Assembly (NCBI RefSeq): GCF_000478175.1
Contig: NZ_KI515777.1
Coordinates: forward strand, 62,001 to 126,000
Origin: Corynebacterium sp. KPL1814
Lineage (GTDB): Bacteria; Actinomycetota; Actinomycetes; Mycobacteriales; Mycobacteriaceae
DNA length: 64,000 bases
Reading direction: 5' to 3'
Made by a program: the position numbers and the translations under genes. This document shows positions 8,161 to 18,119 of the stretch, in pieces. The notes under the pieces were generated by a model that saw nothing but the letters and a program-made list of their open reading frames with translations, did not search any database and was not told where the DNA came from. How positions within the stretch are numbered: the stretch's first letter is position 1; each line of letters opens with the position of its first letter.

Positions 8161-9138
8161 ATGCACACGTCACTACGCGCAACAACAGCCCTACTCGCAG
8201 CAAGTGGCCTCCTATTTACCGCCGCATGCTCTACAGATTCCGATTCTGGATCCGGAACCGACTCTGGTTCCGGCGACTCCGGTGATAAGAAGATTTCCAT
8301 CGTCGCCTCTACCTCCATCTGGGCCGATGTTGCCCAGGCCGTGGCCGATACCGCCTCCGGCATCGACATCGAGGTCGAGCCCATCGTGGAGGGCAATGAC
8401 ACCGACCCCCACCACTTCGAGCCCACCGCGGCCGATGTAGCCAAGGCCAACGACGCCGACATGCTCGTGGTCAACGGCGGCGGCTACGACGCCTGGATCT
8501 ACCAGGCCGTCTCCGATCAGGACAACATCATTTCCGCCCTGCCGCTGACGGACCACGGCAAGCTGGACGAGGACCCCGATGTCATGACCATCGATGCCGC
8601 GAAGGCCACCGCCAAGGATGACCCGGACAAGGTCACTAATATCGAGGGCAACGAGCACATCTGGTACGACCCCGCCGCCCTGGAGGAGGTGGCCGGATCC
8701 ATCGCGGACCAGATCAACGAGAAGTACTCCGACGCCGGTGCCACCACCGAGAAGATCGACTCCCACGTGGACCAGCTGCGCGATAAGCTCAAGGAGCTTC
8801 CCGATGGCCTGAATTACGCCCAAACCGAGCCCATCGCCGATTACCTCATGAAGTACACCGACGGCAAGGACGTCACCCCCGAGGGCTACCGCAAGGCCAC
8901 CATCTCCGAGGGCGAGCCCGCTACTGCCGATGTCGCCGCCTTCATCAAGGCCATCGACGATGGCGAGGTCGATCTCCTCATCTTCAACCCCCAGACCGAA
9001 ACCGATACCGCCGGCCGCATCAAGTCCGCCGCAGAGGACAACGACGTCGATATCGTAGAAATCGGCGAAACCCCGCCGGATGGCAAGAAGTTCTGGGAAT
9101 ACTACGACGAAGTCACGAGCAAGCTGGGGAAGCACTAG
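8161..9138 (+). CDS. znuA: Zinc/manganese ABC transporter substrate-binding lipoprotein
   Basis: 325 residues. The signal peptide ends in lipobox 'LLFTAAC' and is followed by an acidic Ser/Asp/Gly linker. It belongs to the cluster A-I metal-binding family: 'DTDPHHFEPTAAD' and 'NEHIWYDP' supply the metal-binding histidines. It would capture Zn(II) outside the membrane and deliver it to the permease encoded two genes downstream. The ATG at 8161 is chosen because of GGAGGG upstream and because it gives a complete signal peptide. The symbol is by analogy; Mn cannot be excluded from sequence. Confidence 0.88.
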   Translation: MHTSLRATTALLAASGLLFTAACSTDSDSGSGTDSGSGDSGDKKISIVASTSIWADVAQAVADTASGIDIEVEPIVEGNDTDPHHFEPTAADVAKANDADMLVVNGGGYDAWIYQAVSDQDNIISALPLTDHGKLDEDPDVMTIDAAKATAKDDPDKVTNIEGNEHIWYDPAALEEVAGSIADQINEKYSDAGATTEKIDSHVDQLRDKLKELPDGLNYAQTEPIADYLMKYTDGKDVTPEGYRKATISEGEPATADVAAFIKAIDDGEVDLLIFNPQTETDTAGRIKSAAEDNDVDIVEIGETPPDGKKFWEYYDEVTSKLGKH

Positions 9139-9839
9139 TGCTCGTTGAATTCCATGAGGCCGCAGTAGACCCGCTGTGGTCGCAGCTTAATCTCGCCGTG
9201 GACCGCGGCGAGTTTATCGCCGTTTTAGGCCCCAATGGCGTGGGCAAGTCCACCCTGCTGGGCACCATCCTCGGCACCCGCACGCTGACCAGCGGCCGCG
9301 TCGACGTCAACTGCCGGGTCGGGTTCATCCCCCAGCAGCGCATGTTCCCCGCTGACCTTCCCCTGCGCGCCCGCGACCTCGTGTCGCTCTCCGTGGCGCA
9401 CGGGGTATTCCGCCACCGGCACCCACCCCGTGGACAGGTGGACGAGCTGTTGGAAGAGGTGGGTGCCACGGGGCTGCGGGACCGGCGCGTCGGCCTGCTA
9501 TCCGGCGGCCAGCAACAACTCATCCGCCAGGCCCAAGCCCTGGCCAATGACCCGGACCTTATTCTTGCCGATGAGCCCCTCCTCTCCCTCGACCCCGCCC
9601 GGCAAAATGCCACGGTTAACAAGCTGAACTCGCTGCGCCGCGAGCGCGGTACCTCCATCGTCTTTGTCACCCACGGCATCAACCCCGTGCTCGGGGTGAC
9701 GGATAAGGTCCTCTACATCGCGCCCAATGGCCACACCTTCGGCCCGGTCGATGAGGTCATGCGCTCCGAGGTCCTCTCGGAGCTCTACGGTTCCAAGGTC
9801 AATGTCTTAAACGTCGACGGGAGGCTCATCGTTGTCTAA
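9138..9839 (+). CDS. znuC: Zinc ABC transporter ATP-binding protein
   Basis: 233 residues starting with a GTG that overlaps the previous TAG by one base. Walker A 'GPNGVGKST', signature 'LSGGQQQ' and Walker B 'DLILADEP' are intact. It energises the metal import complex at the inner face of the membrane. The tight coupling to the genes on both sides indicates a single operon with fixed stoichiometry. Confidence 0.92.
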   Translation: MLVEFHEAAVDPLWSQLNLAVDRGEFIAVLGPNGVGKSTLLGTILGTRTLTSGRVDVNCRVGFIPQQRMFPADLPLRARDLVSLSVAHGVFRHRHPPRGQVDELLEEVGATGLRDRRVGLLSGGQQQLIRQAQALANDPDLILADEPLLSLDPARQNATVNKLNSLRRERGTSIVFVTHGINPVLGVTDKVLYIAPNGHTFGPVDEVMRSEVLSELYGSKVNVLNVDGRLIVV

Positions 9840-10731
9840 TTACTGGGAAGATACCCAATACCTGCTCAGCGTGGACTTCGTGCAGTCCTCGCTCATCGCC
9901 TCCGCGCTGCTGGGCATCCTGTCTGGCGTGATGACCTCGCTCATCGTGCTGCGCCAGATGTCTTTTTCCGTCCACGCCACCTCTGAGCTGGCGCTTATGG
10001 GTGCCTCCGCGGCACTCCTCTTCGGCCTCAACCTGGGCTTCGGCGCGGTCGCTGGCGCCATCGTCGCCGCTATCATCCTGGCCATGCTGGGCTTTAAGGG
10101 CCAGCAAGACAGCGCCATCGGCGTGGTCATGAGCTTTGGCCTGGGCCTTTCGGTGCTGTTTTTGCACCTCTACCCCGGCAACTCCAATACGGCGATGACG
10201 CTTTTAACCGGCCAAATCGTCGGCGTATCCTCCGCCTCAGTGTGGCTGCTGGCCGCCACCACGGTCATCATCGTCGCCGCCGTCGGCTTCCTCTGGCGGC
10301 CCATGCTTTTTGCCTCCGCCGATCCTGATATGGCCCGCGCCGCCGGTGTTCCCACCCGCGCGATCTCCGTCGCCTTCGCAGTCCTTGTCGGCCTCGCCGC
10401 GGCGCAGTCGGTGCAAATCGTCGGCTCGCTGCTCGTCATGGCGCTGCTTATCACCCCCGGCGCGGCGGCGGTACAAATCACCTCCTCGCCCCTGCGCGCG
10501 GTGCTGTGGTCCACCATCTTCGCCGAAGTCTCCGCCGTGGGCGGTTTCATCCTTTCGCTGGCGCCAGGCCTGCCGGTCTCCGTCTTCGTGACCACCATTT
10601 CCTTTGTGATCTACCTGGTGTGCCGGTTCATCGGCTGGCGGCAGGGCAAGCGCGCCATCCGCGATGAGGTAGCGGCCAAGCACTTCCCCGCCGATAACCG
10701 CACCGCCGCAGAGGCCCACCACGCCGACTAA
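9832..10731 (+). CDS. znuB: Zinc ABC transporter permease
   Basis: 299 residues with about 8-9 membrane segments, of the ABC-3 metal permease family ('GILSGVMTSLIVLRQMSFSVHATSE' region and 'GSLLVMALLITPGAAA' are typical). The likely start is TTG 9832, overlapping the end of the ATPase gene by 8 bases. The C-terminus is hydrophilic and short. It completes the importer. Confidence 0.9.
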   Translation: MSNYWEDTQYLLSVDFVQSSLIASALLGILSGVMTSLIVLRQMSFSVHATSELALMGASAALLFGLNLGFGAVAGAIVAAIILAMLGFKGQQDSAIGVVMSFGLGLSVLFLHLYPGNSNTAMTLLTGQIVGVSSASVWLLAATTVIIVAAVGFLWRPMLFASADPDMARAAGVPTRAISVAFAVLVGLAAAQSVQIVGSLLVMALLITPGAAAVQITSSPLRAVLWSTIFAEVSAVGGFILSLAPGLPVSVFVTTISFVIYLVCRFIGWRQGKRAIRDEVAAKHFPADNRTAAEAHHAD

Positions 10732-10734
10732 ACT
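10729..10734 (+). promoter_or_regulatory. -10 hexamer, leaderless esterase gene
   Basis: TAAACT lies 8 nt before the ATG at 10743 and no ribosome site is present. It overlaps the stop codon of the zinc permease gene. Confidence 0.5.
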
Positions 10735-10742
10735 CGGCGGGC

Positions 10743-11573
10743 ATGCATATTAATCGTCGCACCGCGGATGTGGATGGCCACACCCGCCGCTTCATCGTCA
10801 TCGAGCCCGAGCACCTCGGGCCCCAGCCGGACCTCCTGCTGTTTTTCCACGGCTCCCACCAGTCCGCCAACGTCATTCGCCGTTTTACCAACGGCACGGT
10901 CGACGCTCTTGCCGATGCCACCAATACCCTCGTCGTCTACCCCGACGGCATCGACCATCACTTCAACGACACCCGCGCCGATCTGCCGGTCCGCGCCCGC
11001 GAGCTCGGGATCGATGACGTTGCCTTTAGCACCTTCCTCATCGAGACCATGCAGCGCGAGTACTCCACCGCGCGCACCTTCGCCGCCGGCTATTCCAATG
11101 GCGGACAGATGGTGCTGCGCCTGCTTTACGATGCCCCCTTCACCCTCACCGGCGCCTGCGTCTTCGCCTCAACGCTGGGCGAAGGTTCCAATCACGCGCC
11201 CACCCACCCCGATGGCTACCGGCCTACCCCGCTGCTTTTTATCCACGGCACCGAAGATCCGATTGCGCCCTATGCTGGCGGGCTAGCCGGCATCGATGGG
11301 CAACAAACCCGCGGGTGCGTGCTTTCTGCTCCCGCCACCGCGGAGCACTTCGCCCTTGCCAATGGCTGCCGCCCGCCCCGCGAAACCCAGCCCATCCCCG
11401 GGATAACGTCCACTTACTACGACGGCGACTACCCCGTGGAACTGTGGACCATGGAAGGCCTCGGGCACGTGATTCCCTCTAGCAAAGAAACGCCGCTGAG
11501 CATAGGGCCAAATACGGATTCCTTCAATGCTGTGGATAAAGTCCGCGAATTCTTTGGTTTAGGTGACGCTTAA
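10743..11573 (+). CDS. PHB-depolymerase/LpqC-like alpha/beta-hydrolase
   Basis: 276 residues. The nucleophile elbow 'GYSNGGQM' holds the catalytic Ser, 'HGTEDPIAP' offers the Asp and 'GLGHVIPS' the His, giving a complete triad in family order. The pattern is that of the esterase family including poly(3-hydroxybutyrate) depolymerases, feruloyl esterases and mycobacterial LpqC. No signal peptide is visible, so it is probably cytosolic. The natural ester substrate is unknown. Confidence 0.82.
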   Translation: MHINRRTADVDGHTRRFIVIEPEHLGPQPDLLLFFHGSHQSANVIRRFTNGTVDALADATNTLVVYPDGIDHHFNDTRADLPVRARELGIDDVAFSTFLIETMQREYSTARTFAAGYSNGGQMVLRLLYDAPFTLTGACVFASTLGEGSNHAPTHPDGYRPTPLLFIHGTEDPIAPYAGGLAGIDGQQTRGCVLSAPATAEHFALANGCRPPRETQPIPGITSTYYDGDYPVELWTMEGLGHVIPSSKETPLSIGPNTDSFNAVDKVREFFGLGDA

Positions 11574-11629
11574 GGATAGTTGTCCACAGGGAGGTGGGGC
11601 ATCGGCTAGCGCGGGCTTGCCGGCCTCCT

Positions 11630-11635
11630 TAGTCT
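11630..11635 (+). promoter_or_regulatory. -10 hexamer, leaderless HNH gene
   Basis: TAGTCT lies 7 nt before the ATG at 11643, with no ribosome site. Confidence 0.5.
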
Positions 11636-11642
11636 CTGGGTC

Positions 11643-12839
11643 ATGAATGCGCTGCAGACATTTCTCAAGGGCCTGGCACCCGGCATGGATATCATCGCCG
11701 ACTGCCGCGGCCTGTCTGTGCGCGCGCTGATTGCGGCCGGGTGCCCCGATACCACCGCCACCCGCCTGCTCACGCTTGCCGAAACCTACTTCGGCACCAC
11801 CGCCTTTCGCCGCCAACAGCGCGAATCCATCGCCGCAAGCCGCGCCAATGGGCACAGCCTCACGGCTCTGCTCACCATCGAGCGCCACGCCGCCAAGCTG
11901 AAGAAGAAGCGCGATGCCTGGGCGCTGCGACGCGAATTGTGCGGGATGGAGGGGAAGGTCTCGGATATTGATAAGCGGGGCCGCGCCCGCGTCAAAGAGC
12001 TCAAGGGCCCCGTCAAGCGCCAGCCCGGCGTGAAGATTTACCGCCGCGCCGACGGCCCGTGGACCATGTCCATTACCGGCCCGTCCGCCGATATCGCCGA
12101 TATGCATGCCGCCATTGATAAAGATGCCCCGCTTGCCTCCGTGCAGAATATCTTCCACGGCGAGACCGCCGCCCGTCCCAGCGTGACGACCAATGTCGTG
12201 CTCCGCCTCGACGAGCTCGACCGCATCGTCGAGTTCGGCTCCGGCCCCAAACCCGCCGCTGGCTCCCAGCCTGCCACTGGCCACAAGCCTGGCTCTAACG
12301 CTAGCCCTCAGTCCGGCTCGAGCTCCAACGCCCGCGCCGGCTCATCCTCAGGCACAAACTCGAAACCCAGCGCCGATTCCGGCTCCAACGCCGCTGCTGG
12401 CCCTGACTCTGCCCATGGTTCTGACTCTGATGGCGATGTCGTGGTCCAGTTGACCAATGGCGCCACAATGACCGGCGCGGAGCTGGTGCGACGGGCGTTT
12501 ACCGAGCACGGCTACGTCACCCTCATTCATCCAGTAGACGGCCCGGTAAACCTTTACCGCACCTCGCGCTTTGCCTCTGCAAAGCAACGCCTGATGGCAG
12601 CGGCCGAAAACCCGGTCTGCCCATGGCCGGAGTGCCGCTACCCCGCCGATGAATGCCAGGTGCACCACCTCAATGCCTGGAAAAATGGTGGCGAGACCAA
12701 CCCCCGAAACCTGACCATCGCCTGTCCGTACCACAATGGCGTGAACGACGACGATCCCAACGCCCCGCCCTTGCGCGGGCACTTAGCCCGGGTCAACGGA
12801 ACCATCCGATGGCTGCCGCCCTGGGCAGATAACGCTTAA
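11643..12839 (+). CDS. HNH endonuclease-domain protein of the DUF222-like actinobacterial type
   Basis: 398 residues. The N-terminal 190 residues are mostly helical and basic. A low-complexity Ser/Gly/Ala/Asn/Pro linker spans about 200-260. The C-terminus has an HNH nuclease motif with a zinc-type Cys framework: 'CPWPECRYPADECQVHHL', then 'GGETNPRNLTIACPYHN'. Such proteins occur in many copies in actinobacteria and their biological role is not settled. The protein is cytosolic by appearance. The catalytic HH and N residues are present, so the nuclease should be active. Confidence 0.8.
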   Translation: MNALQTFLKGLAPGMDIIADCRGLSVRALIAAGCPDTTATRLLTLAETYFGTTAFRRQQRESIAASRANGHSLTALLTIERHAAKLKKKRDAWALRRELCGMEGKVSDIDKRGRARVKELKGPVKRQPGVKIYRRADGPWTMSITGPSADIADMHAAIDKDAPLASVQNIFHGETAARPSVTTNVVLRLDELDRIVEFGSGPKPAAGSQPATGHKPGSNASPQSGSSSNARAGSSSGTNSKPSADSGSNAAAGPDSAHGSDSDGDVVVQLTNGATMTGAELVRRAFTEHGYVTLIHPVDGPVNLYRTSRFASAKQRLMAAAENPVCPWPECRYPADECQVHHLNAWKNGGETNPRNLTIACPYHNGVNDDDPNAPPLRGHLARVNGTIRWLPPWADNA

Positions 12840-12846
12840 TTATTGC

Positions 12847-12913
12847 GGCCCACAACGCTTCACACCCAGTACGTTGTGCCCGCAAAGGACCCAGCGCGCC
12901 TTTTGACGCTGGG
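12847..12913. terminator. Two hairpins between convergent genes
   Basis: CACAACG/CGTTGTG (12851-12878) and CCCAGCG/CGCTGGG (12890-12896 with 12907-12913) form two stems between the HNH gene and rlmB, which point at each other. Neither has a clean T-run, so termination is only suspected. The rest of 12840-13008 shows no gene. Confidence 0.35.
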
Positions 12914-13008
12914 CTTGCACCTGCGCCGGTGATTCTGAGCGCTCGAAACATGACCAGTATGGCCGCTGGCGCTAGTCCGGCGCAGCGAGCCGGCTAGGCG
13001 AAGATGGG

Positions 13009-13959
13009 TTATTTTGCGGCTGCGCGGCGTTGGCGCGCGAACTCGGATAGCACCGAACCCGCAGCGACGGAGGCGTTGAGGGACTCAACCCACCCGGTCA
13101 TGGGGATGGACATGAGGACGTCGCAGGTCTCGCTGACCAAACGCGAAATGCCCTTGCCCTCGGAGCCGATGACGATGACGACGGGATCCGTGCCGCCTTC
13201 ATAGGTATCCAGCGTGTGATCGCCACCGGCATCGAGGCCGACGACCTGGTAGCCGTTTTTCTGGAATTCCTTCACGGTGCGGGTGATATTCGTTGCGCGG
13301 GCGACCGGCAAACGGGCAGCGGTGCCAGCCGAGGTGCGCCACGCCACCGCGGTGACAGAAGCCGAACGGCGCTCTGGAATGATCACGCCATCGCCGCCGA
13401 AAGCGGCCACGGAACGGATGACGGCGCCCAGGTTGCGCGGGTCGGTGATGTTATCCAGGATGACGAACATGCCGGGGCGCGGGTTCTCGGCGGCGTTGGC
13501 AATCAAATCCTCCACCGCTGCGTACTTATATGGCGGTATCTGCAAGCCGATGCCCTGGTGCATGCCATTTCCCGTCATGCGGTCCATCTCGTGGCGCTGG
13601 ACCTCGATGATGGGGATATTGCGGGTATTGCACATGGACACGGCCTCAGAAAGCCGCTTATCGTTGCGCGTTCCGGCAGCGATGTAGAGCGTGGTGGCCG
13701 GCACCTTGGCGTGCAAACACTCGATGACCGGGTTGCGGCCCACCACCATCTCTGCGGTTTCTTTCTGGTGGCGCCCAGAGTTGCGGCGCTCGCGCTCCAG
13801 CTTCGCCTTGTGCTTGGCGTGGTAGACGCGGTCCTCGGCCTTCGGGGTGGGTCCCTTGCCTTCTAGGCCCTTGCGACGCTGCCCGCCGGAGCCTTTGGTA
13901 GCGCCCTTCTTATTCGTCTTGCGGATGCCCGCGCCACCGCGGCCATGGGTTCGTGCCAT
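13009..13959 (-). CDS. rlmB: 23S rRNA 2'-O-methyltransferase, TrmH/RlmB family
   Basis: 316 residues from the ATG at 13959, chosen because GAAAGGA lies 8 nt upstream; an in-frame codon 30 bases earlier lacks a ribosome site. An Arg/Lys/Gly-rich N-terminal extension of about 85 residues precedes a substrate-binding domain and the SPOUT knot: '[19 protein letters not shown]', '[12 protein letters not shown]' and '[13 protein letters not shown]'. The family transfers methyl from AdoMet to a ribose 2'-OH; RlmB modifies G2251 of 23S rRNA in E. coli. It is downstream of cysS in the same direction, as in M. tuberculosis. Confidence 0.9.
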   Translation of the reverse strand: MARTHGRGGAGIRKTNKKGATKGSGGQRRKGLEGKGPTPKAEDRVYHAKHKAKLERERRNSGRHQKETAEMVVGRNPVIECLHAKVPATTLYIAAGTRNDKRLSEAVSMCNTRNIPIIEVQRHEMDRMTGNGMHQGIGLQIPPYKYAAVEDLIANAAENPRPGMFVILDNITDPRNLGAVIRSVAAFGGDGVIIPERRSASVTAVAWRTSAGTAARLPVARATNITRTVKEFQKNGYQVVGLDAGGDHTLDTYEGGTDPVVIVIGSEGKGISRLVSETCDVLMSIPMTGWVESLNASVAAGSVLSEFARQRRAAAK

Positions 13960-14019
13960 CGTTTCAGTCCTTTCGAGGAAACCGTTCAATAACCAGCGAA
14001 AATAACAGCGGAAAGCTGT

Positions 14020-15450
14020 CTAGCGCTGGGTCAACGACCACGTGGGGCCGTCTGGGGTATCGGTAATGGTGATGCCGGCGGCGGTGAGGCGGTCACGCAC
14101 GGCATCGGCAGTAGCGAAGTCTTTTTCCGCGCGGGCCTGCGTGCGCCGTTCCAGTTCTGCCTGGACCAGCGCATCGAGCGCCGCGTCTGCTCCGCTAGCT
14201 TCGCCTCCATCTTCCCACTCCAGCGGGTCAAATCCAAGTACGTGCGCCATCCCGCGCACCTGAGCGGCCTTCGCGCGGGCGGCGTCCTCGTCCCCGGCGG
14301 CCAGGTCCTTATTGCCCGCGCGCACGGTGGTGTGGATAGCGGCCAAAGCCTTCGGCACGGCGATATCATCGTTCATGGCGTCCTCAAAGTCCGGCGTCCA
14401 GTCGCCACGTTCGACGCCTGCAAAGCGCTTGACGAAGCCCTCAATACGCCGGTAGCCCGCCGCCGCCTCCGTCAGGGCGGATTCGGAGTATTCCAGCACG
14501 GAGCGGTAATGCGCAGAACCCAGGTAGTAGCGCAGCTCCACCGGGCGCACGAGCTCCAGCATGTTCGAGATGGAAAGCACGTTGCCGAGCGATTTCGACA
14601 TCTTCTCGCCGGCCATGGTCACCCAGTGGTTGTGCATCCAGTAATTGGCGAACTTATCGCCTGCCGCGTGCGATTGCGCGATCTCGTTTTCGTGGTGCGG
14701 GAATTGCAGGTCCAAACCGCCGCAGTGGATATCGAAATTGGAGCCCAGGTAGTACGTCGACATGGCGGAGCACTCGAGGTGCCAGCCCGGGCGGCCGCGA
14801 CCCCACGGGGTGGGCCAGCTCGGCTCGCCCGGCTTGGCGGCCTTCCACAGGGCGAAGTCGAGCGGGCTGCGCTTGCCCGCGTTGTCTGACTCGCCCTGTT
14901 CCATCTCCTCGACGCGGTTGCCAGACAGCGCACCGTAGTCGGATCCCTCCGCCTTGGTCCAGGCCTCGACGTCAAAGTACACGGATCCGGCCGCGCCATC
15001 GGTCTGCGGGGTGGCCTCGGCGTCTTGGGCGGGAACGGGGTAGGCAAAGCCGGCGTCGATAAGCCGCTGCATGTACTCGACCATCTGGGTGACAAACCCC
15101 GTCGCGCGCGGCTCCACGGACGGCGGGAGCACGCCGAGCAGGTTATAGGCCTTGGTGAACTCGCGCTCGTAGGTGGACACCCACTCCCACCAGGGGCGAT
15201 TATTCTCGGCGGCCTTGGTGAGGATCTTGTCATCGATATCGGTGACATTGCGAACGAGCGCGACGTCATAGCCTTGCGCGAGCAGCCAGCGGCGCAGGAT
15301 ATCGAAAGCCACGCCGGAGCGCAGGTGCCCGATATGCGGCTGCGCCTGCGGAGTGGCGCCACACAAGTAGATGGAGGCGTGGCCGGGGCGGATCGGCTCG
15401 AAGTCGCGTTGGCTGCGGGTGGCTGTGTCAAAAATGCGCAAAGTACTCAC
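14020..15450 (-). CDS. cysS: Cysteinyl-tRNA synthetase
   Basis: 476 residues of a class I aminoacyl-tRNA synthetase. The ATP-binding HIGH motif occurs in '[12 protein letters not shown]', the KMSKS motif in '[11 protein letters not shown]', and the zinc-site cysteine region 'WHLECSAM' fits CysRS. It charges tRNA-Cys. The start is GTG 15450, supported by a -10 hexamer just upstream. The C-terminal helical tRNA-binding domain is complete, so this is CysRS rather than the shorter mycothiol enzyme MshC. Confidence 0.95.
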   Translation of the reverse strand: MSTLRIFDTATRSQRDFEPIRPGHASIYLCGATPQAQPHIGHLRSGVAFDILRRWLLAQGYDVALVRNVTDIDDKILTKAAENNRPWWEWVSTYEREFTKAYNLLGVLPPSVEPRATGFVTQMVEYMQRLIDAGFAYPVPAQDAEATPQTDGAAGSVYFDVEAWTKAEGSDYGALSGNRVEEMEQGESDNAGKRSPLDFALWKAAKPGEPSWPTPWGRGRPGWHLECSAMSTYYLGSNFDIHCGGLDLQFPHHENEIAQSHAAGDKFANYWMHNHWVTMAGEKMSKSLGNVLSISNMLELVRPVELRYYLGSAHYRSVLEYSESALTEAAAGYRRIEGFVKRFAGVERGDWTPDFEDAMNDDIAVPKALAAIHTTVRAGNKDLAAGDEDAARAKAAQVRGMAHVLGFDPLEWEDGGEASGADAALDALVQAELERRTQARAEKDFATADAVRDRLTAAGITITDTPDGPTWSLTQR

Positions 15451-15456
15451 GCCCCC

Positions 15457-15462
15457 AGTCTA
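15457..15462 (-). promoter_or_regulatory. -10 hexamer, leaderless cysS
   Basis: TAGACT on the minus strand lies 6 nt before the GTG start at 15450, in the short gap behind ispF. Confidence 0.5.
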
Positions 15463-15480
15463 AATCACCCGTGCGCGGGG

Positions 15481-15969
15481 TTAGTGTTGGCGCCGCCAGA
15501 CAACGGCCGTTGCCACCGCCGCGCGGCCCTCTTTGCGGCCAGTAAAGCCCAAATGGTCGGTCGTGGTGGCGGAAATGGACACATCAGCGCCGAGGATTTC
15601 CGAAAGCACGGCCTCGGCTTCCTCGCGGCGCGGGCCCATCTTCGGCGTCTGGCCAATGAGCTGGGCGGCGGCATTGCCGATGATAAAACCTTCCGCTTCC
15701 AGCAGCTCACGGCACTCGCGCAGGAGCTGGGCGCCGGACACACCGTCGTATTCGGGCCGGCCCACCCCCACGAAAGAGCCGAGATCGCCGAGGTGGGAGG
15801 CGGAGAGGAGGGCATCGACAAGCGCGTGGGCTACGACGTCGCCGTCGGAGTGGCCTTCGCAGCCGGGGGTGTCATCGAAAAGCAGCCCGGCAATCCAACA
15901 GGGCTTGCCGGCTTCAATCTGGTGGGCGTCGGTCGCGATGCCGACGCGGGGGATGATGGGCTCAGTCAT
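15481..15969 (-). CDS. ispF: 2-C-methyl-D-erythritol 2,4-cyclodiphosphate synthase
   Basis: About 162 residues starting at the ATG that overlaps the ispD stop by 8 bases. '[12 protein letters not shown]' gives the Asp-X-His zinc site and '[17 protein letters not shown]' the second metal and substrate region. It closes CDP-ME-2-phosphate to the cyclodiphosphate in the MEP route to isoprenoids, supplying IPP/DMAPP for menaquinone, decaprenyl phosphate and the carotenoids encoded at 30 kb. Confidence 0.95.
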   Translation of the reverse strand: MTEPIIPRVGIATDAHQIEAGKPCWIAGLLFDDTPGCEGHSDGDVVAHALVDALLSASHLGDLGSFVGVGRPEYDGVSGAQLLRECRELLEAEGFIIGNAAAQLIGQTPKMGPRREEAEAVLSEILGADVSISATTTDHLGFTGRKEGRAAVATAVVWRRQH

Positions 15970-16687
15970 GCTGCTCCTCTGCAAGGGCGCGGGCCAGGGT
16001 CAGGTCCGTGGGGGTGGTGATTTTGAAGGCGAGGATATCGCCCGGCACGGTCTCCACGCGCTGGCCGTGCCATTCCATGAGGCTGGCATCGTCCGTGGCG
16101 ATGAAATCCGGCTGCTTGCGCCAATAATCCAGGTTGGCCTGGCGCAGCGCTGCGAGGCGGAAACCCTGCGGGGTCTGCACGGCGCGCAAGCGGGCGCGAT
16201 CGGGGGTGCCGATGATGGTGTCGCCGGCGACCTCCTTGATGGTATCGGTCACGGGAACCACCGGCACAACGGCGGGCGCGCCAGCAAGAACGTGCCGCGC
16301 CACGCGCTCGACCATCGCGGTGGGCGTGAGCGCGCGGGCGGCATCGTGGATGAGCACCACGGCGTCCTCGTCCGGAATTGCCTGCAGCCCGGCCCATATG
16401 GAATCGGCGCGTTCGCCACGCCCATGCACGAGGCGCACCGGGATTTCTGCGCCCACGCGCTTGACGATGCCCCCAGCTTCCCCCTCCATAGCCGGGCTCA
16501 CCACCGCGATTACCTCGTCCACGAGGCCGGAGTTGGCCATGGTGCGCACGGATCGCTCCAGCAGGGTGCGTCCGTGCAGATCGACGTAGGCCTTGGGCAC
16601 CTCCGCGCCGAGGCGGGTGCCTTGCCCGGCCGCGGCGATTAAGGCGATAACGCGGGGATTAGTCTTCGTCGTCGAAGGAGAGGTCAT
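15962..16687 (-). CDS. ispD: 2-C-methyl-D-erythritol 4-phosphate cytidylyltransferase
   Basis: About 241 residues from the ATG at 16687, which lies inside the 3' end of carD in another frame. '[20 protein letters not shown]' is the CTP-binding loop and '[10 protein letters not shown]' the metal/substrate region. It couples CTP to MEP. The upstream in-frame start at 16732 would overlap carD further and has no support. It is translationally linked to carD and ispF, the same arrangement as in mycobacteria. Confidence 0.92.
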   Translation of the reverse strand: MTSPSTTKTNPRVIALIAAAGQGTRLGAEVPKAYVDLHGRTLLERSVRTMANSGLVDEVIAVVSPAMEGEAGGIVKRVGAEIPVRLVHGRGERADSIWAGLQAIPDEDAVVLIHDAARALTPTAMVERVARHVLAGAPAVVPVVPVTDTIKEVAGDTIIGTPDRARLRAVQTPQGFRLAALRQANLDYWRKQPDFIATDDASLMEWHGQRVETVPGDILAFKITTPTDLTLARALAEEQHD

Positions 16688-17243
16688 CGAGATCGATGTC
16701 GTTGTCGATATCGGTGGTAATGGACTGGTCATCGACCAGGCCGGCGGCGCGGTGGCGCTCGATGGTGGCGTCGATTTCTTCCATCATGGTATCGGCCTTT
16801 TTGTCATCGACCGGCTGCGCCAGCGCCAGCTCGCCCACCAGGATGGTGCGGGCTTTGCCCAGCATGCGCTTCTCGCCGGCGGACAGGCCGCGGTCCTGGT
16901 CGCGGCGCCAGAGATCGCGCACCACTTCTGCGACCTTGTTGATATCGCCGGAAGCTAGGCGCTCTTGGTTAGCTTTGTAGCGGCGAGACCAGTTGCCGGC
17001 TTCTTCCACGTCTTCATCGCGCAGCACGGAGAAGACCTTTTCCAGGCCCTCCTTGCCCACGACATCGCGCACGCCGACGTTATCCGCATTCTTCTTGGGC
17101 ACGCGGACGACGAGATCGGACTGGTTAATGTGCAGCACGAGGTATTCCAGCTCTTCGCCGCCCATTTCGCGGGTTTCGATGTCCTCGATGACCGCCGCGC
17201 CGTGGTGCGGGTAGACGACGACCTCGCCGACCTTATATTCCAT
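16659..17243 (-). CDS. carD: CarD-family RNA polymerase-binding transcription factor
   Basis: 194 residues from ATG 17243, with AAGGAG five bases upstream; GTG 17249 is too close to that ribosome site. The N-terminal RNAP-interacting Tudor-like domain ('[20 protein letters not shown]') and the helical C-terminal domain ('[18 protein letters not shown]') are clear. In mycobacteria CarD binds the beta subunit and stabilises open promoter complexes, notably at rRNA promoters. It has an acidic C-terminal extension of about 30 residues. Confidence 0.95.
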   Translation of the reverse strand: MEYKVGEVVVYPHHGAAVIEDIETREMGGEELEYLVLHINQSDLVVRVPKKNADNVGVRDVVGKEGLEKVFSVLRDEDVEEAGNWSRRYKANQERLASGDINKVAEVVRDLWRRDQDRGLSAGEKRMLGKARTILVGELALAQPVDDKKADTMMEEIDATIERHRAAGLVDDQSITTDIDNDIDLDDLSFDDED

Positions 17244-17391
17244 TGCCACTCCTTATAATCCCGTGAATATGCCGATAACTAAGGTCGCCATTTTATCACG
17301 CGCGGCCTGCCCGCCACCGGATGCCCCCGATTACCCCCACGGACTACCCGCTAGGTTAGCGAGAAACTGTGTACTTTATATCAAAAGGGAC

Positions 17392-17397
17392 TAGGCT
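17392..17397 (+). promoter_or_regulatory. -10 box of the lpqE-like gene
   Basis: TAGGCT lies 47 bp upstream of the GTG, in the 200-bp gap between the divergent carD and lpqE genes. Confidence 0.4.
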
Positions 17398-17444
17398 AAA
17401 GATTTGATAAGCCCTGAGATCGCAATTGATGGAGGATGCTCAAC

Positions 17445-18035
17445 GTGCAGTCCCTGAAGTCCGCCGCCCGCCGCGGTGCCATTATTTCCGTTACCGCCGT
17501 CTCCGCTTTGGCGCTGGCTTCGTGCTCGGCAGGCCACATCGCCCAGACCGCAGAGAAGGTAGCTGCGGTTGATGGCGCTTCTGCCAGCACCGATGACGAT
17601 AAGATTGCCGTCCGCGATGTCACCATCCTGACAGAGCCTGACGGTGGCGCCGCGTTGAAGTTCAACGCCGTCAACCAGGGCTATGAAACCGATGTCATCA
17701 CCTTGAAGTCCGTGAAGGTCGACGGCCAAACCGTCGAGATGAAGCAGACCCAGCCGCTCAAGCGCGATCACTCCATCGTGGCGGACTCCCAGGAGAACTT
17801 GGACGCCACCCCGGATCACGATTCTGAGACCGTACAGTACGTAGCCACCCACCTGGATAACGATGACTTTGGCTACGCCGGCCACCGCCCGGTTACCTTC
17901 GAGTTCTCCAACGGCTCCATCGAGGTCGACGCCACCGTCGCCGCCTCCCAGATGGAGTCCGGCAAGTACGACCGCGACGTGGAATCCCCAGAGGGCTACA
18001 CCACCGACGCAAACACAGGCAACTCGCACCACTAA
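17445..18035 (+). CDS. LpqE-like secreted lipoprotein
   Basis: 196 residues from GTG 17445; GGAGG at 17431-17435 is correctly spaced for this codon but too near the ATG at 17436. The signal peptide ends in the lipobox 'LALASC'. The mature part is a beta-rich domain ('AVRDVTILTEPDGGAALKFNAVNQGYE') of the copper-chaperone/LpqE-like fold, with an His-containing tail. M. tuberculosis lpqE holds the same place between carD and radA. The function is not established. Confidence 0.8.
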   Translation: MQSLKSAARRGAIISVTAVSALALASCSAGHIAQTAEKVAAVDGASASTDDDKIAVRDVTILTEPDGGAALKFNAVNQGYETDVITLKSVKVDGQTVEMKQTQPLKRDHSIVADSQENLDATPDHDSETVQYVATHLDNDDFGYAGHRPVTFEFSNGSIEVDATVAASQMESGKYDRDVESPEGYTTDANTGNSHH

Positions 18036-18049
18036 TAGCCCACGGCACG

Positions 18050-18094
18050 CGCGCCCTACTCTTTCCACGGAGTACGGGCGCGTTCGTCGTTTTT
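18050..18094 (+). terminator. Rho-independent terminator after the lpqE-like gene
   Basis: CGCGCCCTACTC pairs with GAGTACGGGCGCG, followed by TTCGTCGTTTTT. It separates lpqE from the radA promoter. Confidence 0.8.
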
Positions 18095-18106
18095 GCCGCC
18101 ACGTTC

Positions 18107-18112
18107 TAGGCT
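18107..18112 (+). promoter_or_regulatory. -10 hexamer, leaderless radA
   Basis: TAGGCT lies 7 nt before the ATG at 18120. This favours that ATG over the in-frame TTG at 18093. Confidence 0.55.
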
Positions 18113-18119
18113 CTACACC